This document shows, in pieces, positions 1 through 12,838 of a DNA stretch of 64,000 nt. This DNA is from Saccopteryx bilineata (Eukaryota > Chordata > Mammalia > Chiroptera > Emballonuridae). Position 1 is the first letter of the stretch. Every line of letters begins with the position of its first letter. The DNA is taken from assembly GCF_036850765.1 (NCBI RefSeq), contig NC_089495.1, positions 124,271,033-124,335,032 of the forward strand. Reading direction: 5' to 3'. Below the pieces are notes generated by a model, which had not been told where the DNA came from, made no database searches, and saw only the letters and a program-made list of their open reading frames with translations. The position numbers were made by a program, and so were the translations under genes.

Positions 1-2286
1 GGAGGCACTCCCCTTCTCCTGCCAGCCGTCTCCTGGGGCTGCCTTCCTCTGAAACTCTCCTGTCCTTCCCAGGCACACATGGACCGGACCCGGGGCCAGA
101 CCTTCTTTCCCATGCTGTTTGTCCAGGGCAGTGTTATGTGGCCCAGCAGTTTGCTTAAGATGTACTTGAAATGGAAGGCACAGCCCTGAAGAGCCCAGCC
201 TGGAGGCCGAGGAGCCAGTTCCTGGGCAGGTCCAGCTGCTGGCCTTGGGAGAGGGGAGGGCTGCAGAGAGAGGCCCCAGGCCTGAGGAGTATGAGAATTT
301 GAGTGAAGAGAGAGGTGACATGCTGGGAGCCTATGTCTCTGCTTGTCGGAGCAATGGCTCTGGAACACCTTGGGTCTAGGCGTTGCTAGGGGATTTATGG
401 GGCATTAGTGGGTACAAGTGGGGAGGCACGTAAGATCACAGCTCCCATTATGCATGGACTGGGTCTCCTGGAGAGACCTTGGCCAGAGAGTCCCAAGGAC
501 AGTGGCCAGAAGTTAGCTGGCCCAAAAGCATCCAGAGTGAGGGGAGTCTGTCCCGGTGGGCACAGGGTCCTGGGGAGGGGGTGAAGGGCACCACAGTCAA
601 GCCTGGGACCATGGAGCCAGCACTTTGCTGCAGCCCTGCTGAGCTGAGGGTTCCCAGGTTCTTGGCCTGTTTCAACCCTTCCTGTAGGTCTGGTCATTCA
701 TTCCAGAAGCGTCTGCCGGGCACCACTGAGTCAGACTTGGGCACCCTTCCTGCACGTGGCTGCCTTCAGCACAGCTCTGGGAGGGCACCCTGGCCTTGGG
801 TCTACAGGGTTGAGCGTGGCACTCTGCTCCCAGCACAGTTTCTCTCCGCCTTATCTCTCGCCCCGCCCGGGGCCTGGGTCTGTTTGCAGTCCACGTGAAG
901 GGGGCATTGAGCTGTTGCCGGCCCAGGGGTGGCTCCTGGGCATCTTGCTGTCAGTGGCCTCTTGGAAGCTGTGCAACAACTGAGCTTTGTTCTGGGCCTA
1001 ATCTGACCTGGTTCTCCGAAGCGTGACTGCTGGCAGCCTGTGAGCCTTCAGGACAGGAAAGCAGCAGCAGCAGGCAGAGTAAGATGATCGCATGGGGCCC
1101 AGGCTGCCTGCCCTTTCTGGCAGGAATGCAAGTCACCAGTCATCCTCTGAGAGGTGCTGGCTTGAGGCCTCCAGCTGCCTTTTGTGTTGGGGGAGAGGAA
1201 CCCTGAATGGCTGCCCTGGCTGGCTGCATGGGCCTGAGCTTCCCAAGGGCCCTTGGAGCACTGGGTGGGGAGAGAAGGGCCGGAAAGGCCTCTCGCTCAC
1301 TTCCCCTCCGCCCCAGGAATGCTGTCCCCCACCCTCCCGGGCCTGGGGTTTCAGAGGTGGGGCCAAGGCAGGAGTCTTTCTTTCCCCATGATGGATGGTG
1401 GGGGAGGGATGGCACTGCCTTCTCTCTGGCTCCTGTGGAGGCCTTGCTCCTCCAGGGCAGTTCAGGTGGTATGCAGTGAAGCCTCAGCTGTGGCTGAGAC
1501 CCTCTGTCCCCACCCCCAACCAAGGCTGCACCTGGGAATTGGGGACCAGTGGTGGTAGCTGTGCCTGGGCCCCTTGTCCTGGCCAGGCCAGGCATGTAGG
1601 GGCAGCCACAGAAATGCAGGCAGCAGTGACTGTCTGCCCCGTTGGAGATGGCTCACAGTGAAGGGTTACCAGGAAGAGCTGAGTGAGGTGAGCTGGCAGG
1701 CTGCCTCCTGTCTTGTCCCTTAGATGCATCTGATCCACATCCTGGGGCTTTCACAGCCTCCCCTCAACTGCCTCCTGTTTCCACCAGGATTGGGTCCCAG
1801 GTCTCAGTGGGAGAATAACTCTCCTGTAACCTGAGCTACTTGGAAGTGGGTTAAATCCAAGCCCTGTTGTCTCTCAGCCTGTGAAGGACTGGGCCAATCA
1901 ACCCACAGGGATTCAGGGGATGATTTGTAAAACTCACTAATAAATGCTGGACATCAGTTCTGCAGCCACAGAATCAAACGTGTGTGTCGAGGAATAGGGG
2001 TTGGGTTGCTGTGCAGAGATGACCCAGTGTAGACACCGTGGGGGCAGCAGGCAGTGGAATAACTGCCAAGGGCGCACAGCACAGTGGGGAGGGGGTGGTC
2101 TAGGTGGGGAGCGTGGCTGAAGAGGAGGGGGTGATGGATTTCTTGTCAGTGTTGGCATCGCTGTGCTGCTGCTGCCTCCAGCATTAGGGGCCCCAGGTGG
2201 CAAGCCCTCAGCGATGGGGATCGAGTCATTCTGGATGCCACTGCCTTCCCGGTAGCTGGGGGTCGATGCCTTAGCTGCCAGACCTT

Positions 2287-2331
2287 TGCTTTACTTTATT
2301 TACTTACTTACTTACTTACTTACTTATTTAA
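2287..2331. repeat. (ACTT)n microsatellite
   Basis: About eight tandem ACTT/ATTT tetranucleotides form a simple repeat in intronic DNA. Confidence 0.85.
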
Positions 2332-3729
2332 AGGAAAGCTCTCTGAAACACAGATTGCATTGATTTTTGGTTGTTCATTGTTTATTGCCAAACAATGTGA
2401 ACAGGAAATTAAAAGGAGAAATGCTCCAACTCCATTGGCTCTGACGTTGCTTTCTGTGCTCCCTCAGTACTTGTCTCCACATGCATCATTCGACTTAATT
2501 GTTGAAGGTCTAGAAACCATTTTTAATTCTGCGCTTTCTGTGCATGGACCGGAATTATCATTTGAATGTCTGTTTAGAGTGGCTGTTCCTTAATTTACTT
2601 AGTTGTCCTCTTACCAGTGCTCTTGAAAGGCCTCCTGACCTTGGCCCTCTGCCTTCATGCCATGTTCCCATGGCCCTGAGTCCAGGCTGCCGTGAGGCTG
2701 ATGTTATAAGAGCTGTGCTCTTAGCTGTGGTATATGGGCTGGTTGAATAGTGGATATTTCCCCAGGTTATTGATTTAGTAAAATATTGCTCATGATGACT
2801 CCCTTTTCCAATATTCCTGGGATTGCCCCAATCCTGGGATTGTAGAGAGGTGTTCTACTACAGCATTTTGTGAAGAAGTTTAATGAACAGGAAATGCCAT
2901 TTGTCCTGATTATTCACCTGCTTATTATCATGGAGACCTCCCAGGATGTCCTTGTCATTGAAAGGATCAGCCCCCTCCCATGCCTACACTCTTTGATTCC
3001 TCTCTGGCTGGCATGTGGAACCCCAGGCTCCACCCAGCCTCTCCTTTCCTCATCTCTGCTTTGGCTCCTACAAGAGGTACCCTAGGAGGTGTCTGCTTCC
3101 TAGGACCAGCCTGAATCCCCTAGTTTTGAAGATTGGTGATAGCCCCAGGTGACCAGCCACCTCTCCTGGTGAGCATTTGTTCTGTTGCCTAGTTGATTTC
3201 TTCTGGGACCCACAAGTCTCACAGGCCAGTGGATGGTGCCACATGTCTGGCCCACCTTCCATGGTCAGTATCTTGTTTCTCTGGCCATCTTTCCAGTCAG
3301 TCTTCCCAGAGCCTTTCTACCCCATTCATCCCTGATCCCTACCTCTCTCTGTGGTATGTCCTTGTGTTATAATCTGACAACCATCTGAAGATTGAGTGAC
3401 ATGTCTGGTCTACCACTTTAGTGACTTGGGGGCCATCAAAGACTGACGCAGTCCTTCCTCATGTTCTGGGATGCTCCTACTGCTCCTTCTTGCCTTAGTC
3501 AGTGATTTCTTCCACGTTATCCACGACTTCCCTTGGCCCATGGGCCTCCTTTGTGAGCCTTCTCATTTTTTTCATGTGTGCAGTGTATTCATGGCATGTG
3601 AATCGAGGTCCAAACAGGAAACAGAAGTACCTAAGGATTTAGAACTTAGAGCTTAAATGTGGGGAACTTGTTAGACAGCTGATGGAAGGGTGGACAGCTA
3701 AAATGGGGTGGGGTTCACGCAGCTCTTTT

Positions 3730-4120
3730 TTTTTTTAGTGAAAGAGAGAGAGAGAGAGACAGGGACAGATGGGGACAGACAGGAAGGTAGCAAGATAAGA
3801 AGTATCAACTCATAGTTGTGGCACTTTAGTTGTTCAGTGATTGCTTTCTCATACGTGGCTTGATTGAGGATCTCCAGCCGAATTAGTGACCCCCTGCTCA
3901 AGCCAGCAACCTTTGGCTCAAGCCAGTGACCTTTGGGCTTGTGACCTTGGGCTTCAAGCCAGTGACCTTTGGGCTCAAGCCAGTGACCATGAGGTCATGT
4001 CTATGATCCCACGCTCAAGCTGGTGACACCATGCTCAAGCTAGTGACCTTGGGATTTCAAACCTGGGTCCTCAGCTTCCCAGGTTGACGCTCTATCCACT
4101 TCGCCACCACGTGGTCAGGC
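3730..4120 (-). mobile_element. tRNA-derived bat SINE (long variant), minus orientation
   Basis: The copy starts with a T run and GA repeats (the reversed tail), carries the TCAACTCATAGTTG and ATTGCTTTCTCATA blocks shared with other SINEs in the window, and ends with a reversed tRNA-like head. The middle contains several tandem variants of CAAGCCAGTGACC, so the internal part has expanded as a small minisatellite. The flanks share a short imperfect duplication (GCAGCTCTTT / GAAGCTCTTT). Confidence 0.85.
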
Positions 4121-5545
4121 TGTGAAGCTCTTTAAAGGTATGAATGTGATGACTTGTTTAGAATGGTAAAAGACATAACACAGTATACATTTTAAAGAGC
4201 AGGCAATATCATAAGCATTACTAAAGCCAGAAAAATAACATTTTTAAAATCAATAAACTACCTCTCCTATCTCCAAAGTTACTTTTCCCCTACATTTTTG
4301 GCTGCATCCTCTTTGATCACTTGCATATGATGACTTTCTAAGATCATTTTCTTTCAAGACAGCAGAAAGTTAATTCATCTTTCTGGCTGATCAAAATGTA
4401 TGTTCTATTTTTTGTAGTTGAAATGCATGAAAAAAGGGTGTCTTCAGACAGGGTTTGTGGGACTGCTACAGTTTTTTGCCCTACAAACACAAGAATTCTG
4501 ATTAATATCTTTTTCGGTGATTCCCATCAAGAAAAAAATAACAGAAAAGTATGGGGCAATTATAACGTATGTGATGCATTTATTGCATTTATTGACCAGA
4601 GATACTTTCTGTTTTTCGGGTTTTGTTGTTGACATCGAAGAGAATTTAACTCTTTGCTTACAACTTTATGTCTGGTGACAGGAATCATTTTGGTGGAATA
4701 ACTTCTGGCTTTATACATTTCAAACTGTGCTTCTTTCCCACCTGCCCACAAGTTTCAGGGCAAGTTCCTGTTTTATCTCTTCTGATTTTGCGCTGTAGAC
4801 AGATTCAGAATAGTGAGGAGAGAGTATGGTTCCTGGACTTCCACACTGGGGTGGCCAGCAACTATGGATCTATGTGGAAATAACTCTAAACTTCGTAACT
4901 ACAACCTAACTAAAAACCTTTCCAATTCAGCTTCTCAGCAGGAACACCCAGATGCCAACAATTGCTTCTGTGGCACCTTATACAGGAGAGTGTGGTGGGT
5001 GGGAGCTCAGAGTGGGAACAGAGATCTTAACGGATTGTAGTTGAAAATATTTTCCATTTTGCAAAAAATGCAAAAAGGTTTGATCATCTGAACATATTCC
5101 TAGGGCCCTTCTCAGCGCCTTGAAACGGACACCTTCAAGCCAAGGGCCCTGAAGTTTAAGGTTCCTTAACTTCCAGGAGACAATCTAGGGATTAGTTGGG
5201 AAGCCAATCCCACCAGATCAGAAAGTCAGAGAGGGAGGAAGTCAAGTTACTGGAGTCCAGGGACCAGAGTCACCTGATGGGAGCTTCCGGGCGGCAGAAA
5301 AGACAGAACCTGCTGCTGGTGAAGCTTTCCAAGGCAGGGACAGGGGACAACTGACCTTAGTGCTCCCTTGCTCTCACCTTCATCTCCTGCGAAGACTCCC
5401 ATTGATTGAGCCCAACCCTAAACCAGCTGACCTGAGGACTGGGAAACCTCAGCCTGCAGAGGTCAGCTCTCATGGCAGCCATGGGAGAGCCTGGGAGGGG
5501 AAGGAATGGAGGGATATACTCATGATTAAAAAGCACTCATTGTTA

Positions 5546-5873
5546 GAGCCTCTACCTGGGATGCTGAGAATCAGCTTCAAAACCCCAACATTGCTGGCTT
5601 GAGCGCAGGTTCACTAGCTTGAGTGCAGGGTTGCTGGCTTGAATGTGGGATCATAGACAGACCCATGGTCACTGGCTTAAGCCCAAAAGTCACTGACTTG
5701 AAGCCCAAGGTCCCTGGCTTAAGCAAAGAATCACTAGCTTGGCTAGAGCCCCCTGGTCAAGGCACATATGAGAAGAAATCAATGAACAACTAAAGTGATG
5801 AAACTATGAGTTGATGCTTCTCATCTTCTCTCTCCCTTCCTGTCTGTCTGTCTCTCTCTCTCTCGCACACACA
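5546..5873 (+). mobile_element. tRNA-derived bat SINE (long variant), plus orientation
   Basis: A degraded tRNA-like head is followed by repeated blocks of the CACTGGCTTAAGC type, the GGTCAAGGCACATATGAGA core, a GTTGATGCTTCTCATC block and a CT-rich tail. It belongs to the same family as the copy at 3730-4120 in the opposite orientation. Imperfect flanking duplications end in TCATTGTTA. Confidence 0.8.
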
Positions 5874-6224
5874 CAAAACATATTCATTGTTTATCTGAAA
5901 TTCAGATTGAACTGTCTCATATTTTATATGGGTGAGACCCAGGGTCTAGATGCCCAACTGGTAACTGTATGAGGGAAGGGCTCTGTGGGTCCTTGTTCAG
6001 AACTGGTGCCATGTGATGGACTTGGCCATCTGATGGTGTGGCACCTGCTGTCTGTGTACTGTGAGGAGAGCAGAGCCTTCCCTGTGCAGGAGCTGCTGGG
6101 ACCTTCACTGACCCATGGGCGAGGTACCAGCATCGGCTCCTCATTCAGCTATGAGTGTCACCAAGAGAGTGGTCAAGTCCTTCAGGTCACCCTTGTATCC
6201 CAGTTTCCTGAACAGATTATGTGC

Positions 6225-6345
6225 TCAGTAAGTATTTTCATAAGCCTGCGTTTTGTAGATGTGAAAATGGAGGCTCAGAAAGACCCCAAACTTGCCCCAA
6301 GTTGCAATAAGAGCTGGAGATGGGGTTGCACCCCGATCTTTCTTA
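6225..6345 (-). repeat. MIR relic
   Basis: The order of a GATGTGAAAATGGAGGCTCAGA block and a following AACTTGCC-like block fits a reversed MIR (ancient tRNA-derived SINE). It is strongly diverged. Confidence 0.5.
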
Positions 6346-7663
6346 CTCCATGCATGGAGCCCTAGCTCAGGATATGGCACTGCCCCAGGGGCTCCTCCAG
6401 CTTTCAGCCCTGCAGCTGGACCCCAGCCCCAACCTTAACCTAGACCTAAACTGAGGCCAAGAGCGCTACACCAGAATCAGTGGCCTCCCTTTGGGTGGCA
6501 TTTTGTATTGGGGCAACTGCTTCTCTAAGGGTTGGTGGGCTGGAAGCAACCCCTCCACTTGACAGAGGGGATGGCAGGCCAGGGCATGTGTCAGAGGAAG
6601 GACTAGAACCCCTGGCCCAAAACTTTGCTGAAAACAACACTTACTGCTGTGTTTAGTCTTTAAAGGAGCTCATTCTATTGGTAAAAGGACTCCTCCTTTG
6701 TAGATTAATAAATTGAGCTTCCTTTAATCCACAGCCTTTGGGGGCAAGGGACTTGGGGCATCACCAGGGGGGTCTGTCTCTGCTCTCCCAGTGCACACCT
6801 CAACAGGGAGCAAAGGCCAAGGGCACAGAGAAGGGAAGGAAGCTTATCTCCTTATCCCAGGTTCCTCTGAAGATAAGCCTGGAATTTGGCTCTTCATTCC
6901 CCATCCGAAACCCTTGACTTTGATCCAGTCCTTCACAGCTTCTTTGAGCAAACCAGCTGCTGTGGAAGAGGGGGTGACCATGTGTGTCCTGGGGGCCTCT
7001 CCATCCTGGGCTCAGAGGGAAAGGGAGAGCCAGAGAGAGGCAGGTCCTGAGAGACTCCTGTGAGTTTGAAGAAAAAAACTGAGAATTGATTCTTTTCTGT
7101 AGATAAGCTTTTATCATTATTGGAAATCAAAGTTTGTGCCTCTTCCCACAAAGCTCCCTTGGGAGACAATGGTGACTTGTTGACTAGAGAAAGAACTGTA
7201 CAGTTCCACTTGCTGTTGGTACAAGAGCAAAATTATTGTATGTGTGTGTGTGTTTGTCATCCCCTCTCCCTCAGGGACAGGCTGATTTCTGCTCTGTCCC
7301 CATCCTCAGGTTAAGATGTCTAGGCTGTGTGAGACCCAACAGGGGTTGGGGACTTTGATCATGAGTTTTGACAGTGACTCTGTGACCCCATGAGAACAGG
7401 TACAGTGCATGGCACCACAGTAATAATGCATTAACTTGAATCTATTTACATCCTCAGTGCCTGTTTAACCATTACAGCCTTGTAATTTACCAGGTTCTGT
7501 CATAAAAACGTGTTTGAAAGGAAAAGATGAAAGCCCTTTGCACTTACTATATTCTTCTTTCTCCCATCCTGGCTCCCCAGATTATATGCACAGGGGGAAA
7601 CCCATGCAATAGGCATCCAGATGCCAAGACACAGAGGCCAGCTCCTATCTGCTGTACGGGGTG

Positions 7664-10085
7664 GGGCTGTGCCTGTGGGGCTGTGCCTAGTGGGGCTGTG
7701 CCTGTGGGGCTGTGCCTAGTGGGGCTGTGCCTGTGGGGCTGTGTCTAGTGGGGCTGTGCCTGTGGGGCTGTGCCTGTGGGGCTGTGTCTAGTGGGGCTGT
7801 GCCTGTGGGGCTGTGCCTAGTGGGGCTGTGCCTGTGGGGCTGTGTCTAGTGGGGCTGTGCCTAGTGGGGCTGTGCCTGTGGGGCTGTGCCTAGTGGGGCT
7901 GTGCCTGTGGGGCTGTGCCTAGTGGGGCTGTGTCTAGTGGGGCTGTGCCTAGTGGGGCTGTGCCTGTGGGGCTGTGCCTAGTGGGGCTGTGCCTGTGGGG
8001 CTGTGCCTAGTGGGACTGTGTCTAGTGGGGCTGTGCCTAGTGGGGCTGTGCCTGTGGGGCTGTGCCTGTGGGCCTGTGTCTAGTGGGGCTGTGCCTGTGG
8101 GGCTGTGCCTAGTGGGGCTGTGCCTGTGGGGCTGTGCCTGTGGGGCTGTGTCTAGTGGGGCTGTGTCTAGTGGGGCTGTGCCTGTGGGGCTGTGTCTAGT
8201 GGGGCTGTGCCTGTGGGGCTGTGCCTGTGGGGCTGTGTCTAGTGGGGCTGTGCCTGTGGGGCTGTGCCTAGTGGGGCTGTGCCTGTGGGGCTGTGCCTGT
8301 GGGGCTGTGCCTAGTGGGGCTGTGTCTAGTGGGGCTGTGCCTAGTGGGGCTGTGCCTGTGGGGCTGTGCCTGTGGGGCTGTGCCTAGTGGGGCTGTGCCT
8401 AGTGGGGCTGTGCCTGTGGGGCTGTGCCTAGTGGGGCTGTGCCTGTGGGGCTGTGCCTAGTGGGGCTGTGTCTAGTGGGGCTGTGCCTGTGGGGCTGTGT
8501 CTAGTGGGGCTGTGCCTGTGGGGCTGTGCCTGTGGGCCTGTGTCTAGTGGGGCTGTGCCTGTGGGGCTATGTCTAGTGGGGCTGTGCCTGTGGGGCTGTG
8601 CCTGTGGGGCTGTGCCTGTGGGCCTGTGTCTAGTGGGGCTGTGCCTAGTGGGGCTGTGTCTAGTGGGGCTGTGCCTGTGGGGCTGTGTCTAGTGGGGCTG
8701 TGCCTGTGGGGCTGTGCCTAGTGGGGCTGTGCCTGTGGGGCTGTGCCTAGTGGGGCTGTGTCTAGTGGGGCTATGCCTGTGGGGCTGTGCCTGTGGGGCT
8801 GTGCCTAGTGGGGCTGTGTCTAGTGGGGCTGTGCCTGTGGGGCTGTGCCTAGTGGGGCTGTGCCTATGGGGCTGTGCCTGTGGGGCTGTGCCTGTGGGCC
8901 TGTGTCTAGTGGGCCTGTGCCTGTGGGGCTGTGCCTGTGGGGCTGTGCCTAGTGGGGCTGTGCCTAGTGGGGCTGTGTCTAGTGGGGCTGTGCCTGTGGA
9001 GCTGTGCCTAGTGGGGCTGTGCCTGTGGGGCTGTGTCTAGTGGGGCTGTGCCTGTGGGGCTGTGTCTAGTGGGGCTGTGCCTGTGGGGCTGTGCCTGTGG
9101 GGCTGTGCCTGTGGGCCTGTGTCTAGTGGGGCTGTGCCTAGTGGGGCTGTGTCTAGTGGGGCTGTGCCTGTGGGGCTGTGTCTAGTGGGGCTGTGCCTGT
9201 GGGGCTGTGCCTAGTGGGGCTGTGCCTGTGGGGCTGTGCCTAGTGGGGCTGTGTCTAGTGGGGCTATGCCTGTGGGGCTGTGCCTGTGGGGCTGTGCCTA
9301 GTGGGGCTGTGTCTAGTGGGGCTGTGCCTGTGGGGCTGTGCCTAGTGGGGCTGTGCCTATGGGGCTGTGCCTGTGGGGCTGTGCCTGTGGGCCTGTGTCT
9401 AGTGGGCCTGTGCCTGTGGGGCTGTGCCTGTGGGGCTATGCCTAGTGGGGCTGTGCCTAGTGGGGCTGTGTCTAGTGGGGCTGTGCCTGTGGAGCTGTGC
9501 CTAGTGGGGCTGTGCCTGTGGGGCTGTGTCTAGTGGGGCTGTGCCTGTGGGGCTGTGCCTAGTGGGGCTGTGCCTAGTGGGGCTGTGCCTGTGGGGCTGT
9601 GTCTAGTGGGGCTGTGTCTAGTGGGGCTGTGCCTGTGGGGCTGTGTCTAGTGGGGCTGTGCCTGTGGGGCTGTGCCTAGTGGGGCTGTGTCTAGTGGGGC
9701 TGTGCCTGTGGGGCTGTGCCTAGTGGGGCTGTGCCTGTGGGGCTGTGCCTAGTGGGGCTGTGCCTAGTGGGGCTGTTCCTGTGGGGCTGTGCCTGTGGGG
9801 CTGTGCCTGGTAGGACTGTACTTGTTGGGGCTGTGCTTGGTAGAACTGTACTTGGTGGAGCTGTGTTGTGGGACTGTGCCTGGTGGGACTGTACTTGGTG
9901 GGGCTGTGCCTGGTGGGGCTGTGCTTCTTGGGGCTGTGCTTGGTAGAACTGTACTTGGTGGAGCTGTGTCTGTGGGTCTATACTTGGTAGGGCTGTGCCT
10001 GGTGGGGCTGTGTCTGGTGGGGCTGTGTTGTGGGACTGTGCCTGATGGGACTGTACTTGGTGGGGCTGTGCCTGGTGGGGCTGTG
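7664..10085. repeat. G-rich minisatellite array of 14/15-bp units (about 2.4 kb)
   Basis: The array is built from three interleaved units: GGGGCTGTGCCTGT (14 bp), GGGGCTGTGCCTAGT (15 bp) and GGGGCTGTGTCTAGT (15 bp). I estimate roughly 150 near-identical copies up to about 9815. From there to 10085 lies a diverged tail with GGTAGAACTGTACTT- and GGTGGGGCTGTGCCT-type units. All G runs are on the plus strand, the SEPTIN9 sense strand. The frames that stay open through parts of it (up to 137 codons of VGLCL/GAVP repeats) are artefacts of the repeat. It lies in the intron between v1 exons 1 and 2. Confidence 0.97.
8521..9563. repeat. 493-bp higher-order repeat inside the minisatellite
   Basis: Positions 8521-9070 align with 9014-9563 at a constant offset of 493 bp with only a few substitutions. 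Rare unit variants are shared, such as the GGAGCTGTGCC unit near 8998 and its partner near 9491, and the GGGGCTATGCC units near 8769 and 9262. A block of about 34 units was therefore copied recently as one piece. Confidence 0.85.
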
Positions 10086-10759
10086 GCAGAGGAGCAGGGA
10101 GAGCGCCAGGCAGTGTACTGAAGGCGACTCCTGCTCAGGCTGTGCTGGCCCTGCATGCTCTCAGTGCTGCTTCTATAAGGAAGATGCTCCTTCCCAGGGA
10201 ATCCTGGGTCTCCTTCCTTGTCTTAAGGACCAAGAGGCCCCATCTTCGGGTCTGGATACCTTTACTGCTTCTGAATGCTGCCTTTTCCTTTTGCCTGGGA
10301 CACCAGCTGGCCGTGAGTTCCTATGTAAGTGCCTCCTGTTCCCTTTGCTCCCTGTCATATGAAATGCGTTTTGATCTCATGGACTCAGCATATTAAACTT
10401 TATGAAATGACCTTTGCCCTGGCCCAGGTGAACAGACTCCAGGTGCGGAGTTTCTGGGGTGGCCAGGTCTGGGAGGGCACCAGAATCCTCGGCTCCCCAT
10501 GTCCTGACTGTTTACTCTGGACTTGGGAGACTGGCCCCCCTTCCTCTACTGTGCCATCCGCCCTGCCGGCCTGAGGTTTCTGACTTTCATCCTTTGGGTG
10601 GGAGTCAGAACTGCGGTGGTCTTTCTTGGGGCAGCAATGCCCCCACCTAACATGCCTTGTTTAGAACTCATGCTTTGTTAAAATGCGTCAGCACAGGCAG
10701 CCAAGACATGTTAATCCCTAATTCCGGATCCCTGGCCCGGGCTGGCATGTGTGGCTGGT

Positions 10760-11030
10760 GAACAACAACAGTAATAATAGGACTACTAAAAACTAATACA
10801 CTAATGATGATAATAAGGTCATCTTTTGAGTGTTTATTTTGTGCCAGGTATTGTGCTGAGTGCCTACAATATGTGTCCTCAGTTAATTTTGGTCACCCAT
10901 GAGTAAACCCAGTCTCTGCCCCATTCTGCAGAGGAAAAGCTGAGACATAGGAAGGGGCGGCCTATCTCCTGGCCCACAGCCGGTGCCTGGTGAAATTCAT
11001 GTTCGAACCCTGTGCATCTGACTCCAGACC
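10760..11030 (-). repeat. MIR element
   Basis: GAGTGTTTATTTTGTGCCAG, then ATTGTGCTGAGTGCCT, a block resembling CAGAGGAAAAGCTGAGACA, and TTCGAACCCTGTGCATCTGA follow the order of a reversed MIR consensus. The 5' flank is a run of AATAATA-type trinucleotides. Confidence 0.8.
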
Positions 11031-11999
11031 ATCCTGCCTCCTTAGGCTCTGAGAGCTCCAATAATTTGGTCTGGGATGGCTCCAGGCAGCTGAATTTCAA
11101 ATTGTCTCCACTCTTTCCAAATATGTTTTATTTTAAAGTCACATAAAAATAACTCAATTCTCAGCTGGACAGATGGAGGTAGATGTCTTGGAGACTTTCC
11201 CAGCTGCCTCCCCACTGGATTCGGACTCGGATTCGAACTTGGATGCAGACACAGGCCTGCAGGACTAGGTCCAGGAGACAAAATTTCAGTGGCTCTTGGC
11301 CTGGCGTCTCCCAGGGCGGTGGGAGTGAGTTGGGGTGTGGGCGTCCTGGCCATACTGCCTTTCCCCTTCATCAGTGAGGAGCATGCCACTTGTCTGCTCT
11401 GTGCCAGCTGTGCATTTTGAGAAGTCAGAAAAATAAAGCATGTAAATAAAATAGAAACTCCCCCTGGGGAGATCTGAGACAGATGCTACCGCCTCACTGC
11501 CGTCTTGTCCCCCAATCAGGCTTGGGAAGGTGGAAGCCCAGATGGTTCTTGGGGAGCAGATGCCTGGGGAGAAGGGGAATAACCTGAACAAGTCCTTTCA
11601 TTTTTGCCATTACCCAGAAGGCAGAGGCAAGGGGCACCCATGGGTATCGGTCAGCTGGCCCCAGGGAGCGTGGCCGGGAATGACTCAGCCTCCAGGAATG
11701 TTGGGCCATTCTTCACCCAGTACTGTTCCCATACTGGGCACTCGGCATTTACAGGCACAGCTACTGGGGTGAATTGGGACACCCAGACTCACTCCTCTGG
11801 CCTCTCAGCAGCTCAGGTCCAGCATTTTCCTCTCAGCCCTGGGCAGCCCACCCAGAGCTACTTCAGGCAGCCCAGTCCTGGTATGTTCTGGGGGCCAGGT
11901 GCTAGCCCCTCCTGCCCTGCAGATCTGTGGCTGTGACCCGGCCTCTACTTGGCAGGGCTGGCCTGGGGTCTCTGCCTCCAGAACCAAAAGGTGAGCTAT

Positions 12000-12400
12000 A
12001 GAAATCTATAGAAAGGTTTATTATAAAGAATTGGCTCTTGCAGTCATGGAGGCTGAAGAACCCTGCCATCTGTCTGCAGACTGGGCACTCAGGAAAGCCA
12101 GCAGCTGCCCAGTCCGAGTCCGAAGGCTCCAGGACCAGGGAGCCAACGGTGTAAATCTCACCCGTGAGCAGAAGACCCGTGTCCCAGTCCATCAGAGAGA
12201 AGTCCTCTCTTCCACTTTTGTTCTCTTCAGGTCCTCAGTGGGTAGGAAGATGCCTGCCCTCCTGGGAGGACAACATGTTTACTCAGTGCGCTGATTCACA
12301 TGCCAATCTCATGCAAAACTGCCCTCACAGACATCCAGAGAGAATATTATCTAGCACCTGGGCACCCTGTGGTTGACACGTACAGTTAACCATCATGGTC
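12000..12400 (-). repeat. Old interspersed repeat, probably reversed 3' end of an L1M element
   Basis: The blocks TTTATTATAAAGAATTGGCT, CAGTCCGAGTCCGAAGGC, TTGTTCTCTTCAGGTCCTCA and the end AGTTAACCATCATGGTCACC follow a widespread old mammalian repeat that I associate with L1M 3' ends. The family name is from memory and uncertain. That this is an old repeat is fairly clear. Confidence 0.55.
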
Positions 12401-12838
12401 ACCAACTGTGAGGACTTAGACAAGTGACTCAACCCTACCTCCATCTGTCCAGCTAAGAATTGAGTTATTTCTATGTGACTTTAAAATAAAACATATTTGG
12501 AAAGGTGTTTTGGTGGCTGGTTTGAGGCTGGAGGCTGTGGGAGTATTCAGCAGCTGTGGGGTTTCCAGCCTTGCTCCCCTCGTCTGTGAAGTAGGGGTGC
12601 TGGCACCTGTCCCATGGCGCTGTTGGGTCAAGTGAAGGGAAGAATACATGTGGAGCTTGTGGTGTCATAGAGCCTTGGCCAGTGGGCATGGTTTTGACTG
12701 CCCAGTGTCCACACAGTCCTCCTCCAAGGGTCAGATTGGTCACCTGGTCTCTTCGTGTTGGGCTGTTAATCATCTTTACAAGCATTGCTGGCAGCTTCAC
12801 TCCCAGTCGGTCACAGTTTAGGATTGCGTTTATGCAGA

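Larger units (their letters stand above)
1..7663. other. Intron 1 of the SEPTIN9 long isoform, mostly unique sequence
   Basis: No exon is recognisable. The first 2.2 kb is GC-rich; about 4.1-5.1 kb is AT-rich. The stretch holds an (ACTT)n microsatellite, two tRNA-derived SINEs and one MIR relic, listed separately. Open frames here are short, overlap on both strands and resemble nothing I know. Confidence 0.6.

Noticed and set aside
7974..9533. Repeat-protein frames (GAVPSGAV / VGLCLVGLCLWGC) of up to 137 codons in the minisatellite
   Set aside because: They exist only because a 14/15-bp unit without regular stops is repeated. They start at arbitrary codons, differ between frames, and have no promoter, splice or conservation evidence.
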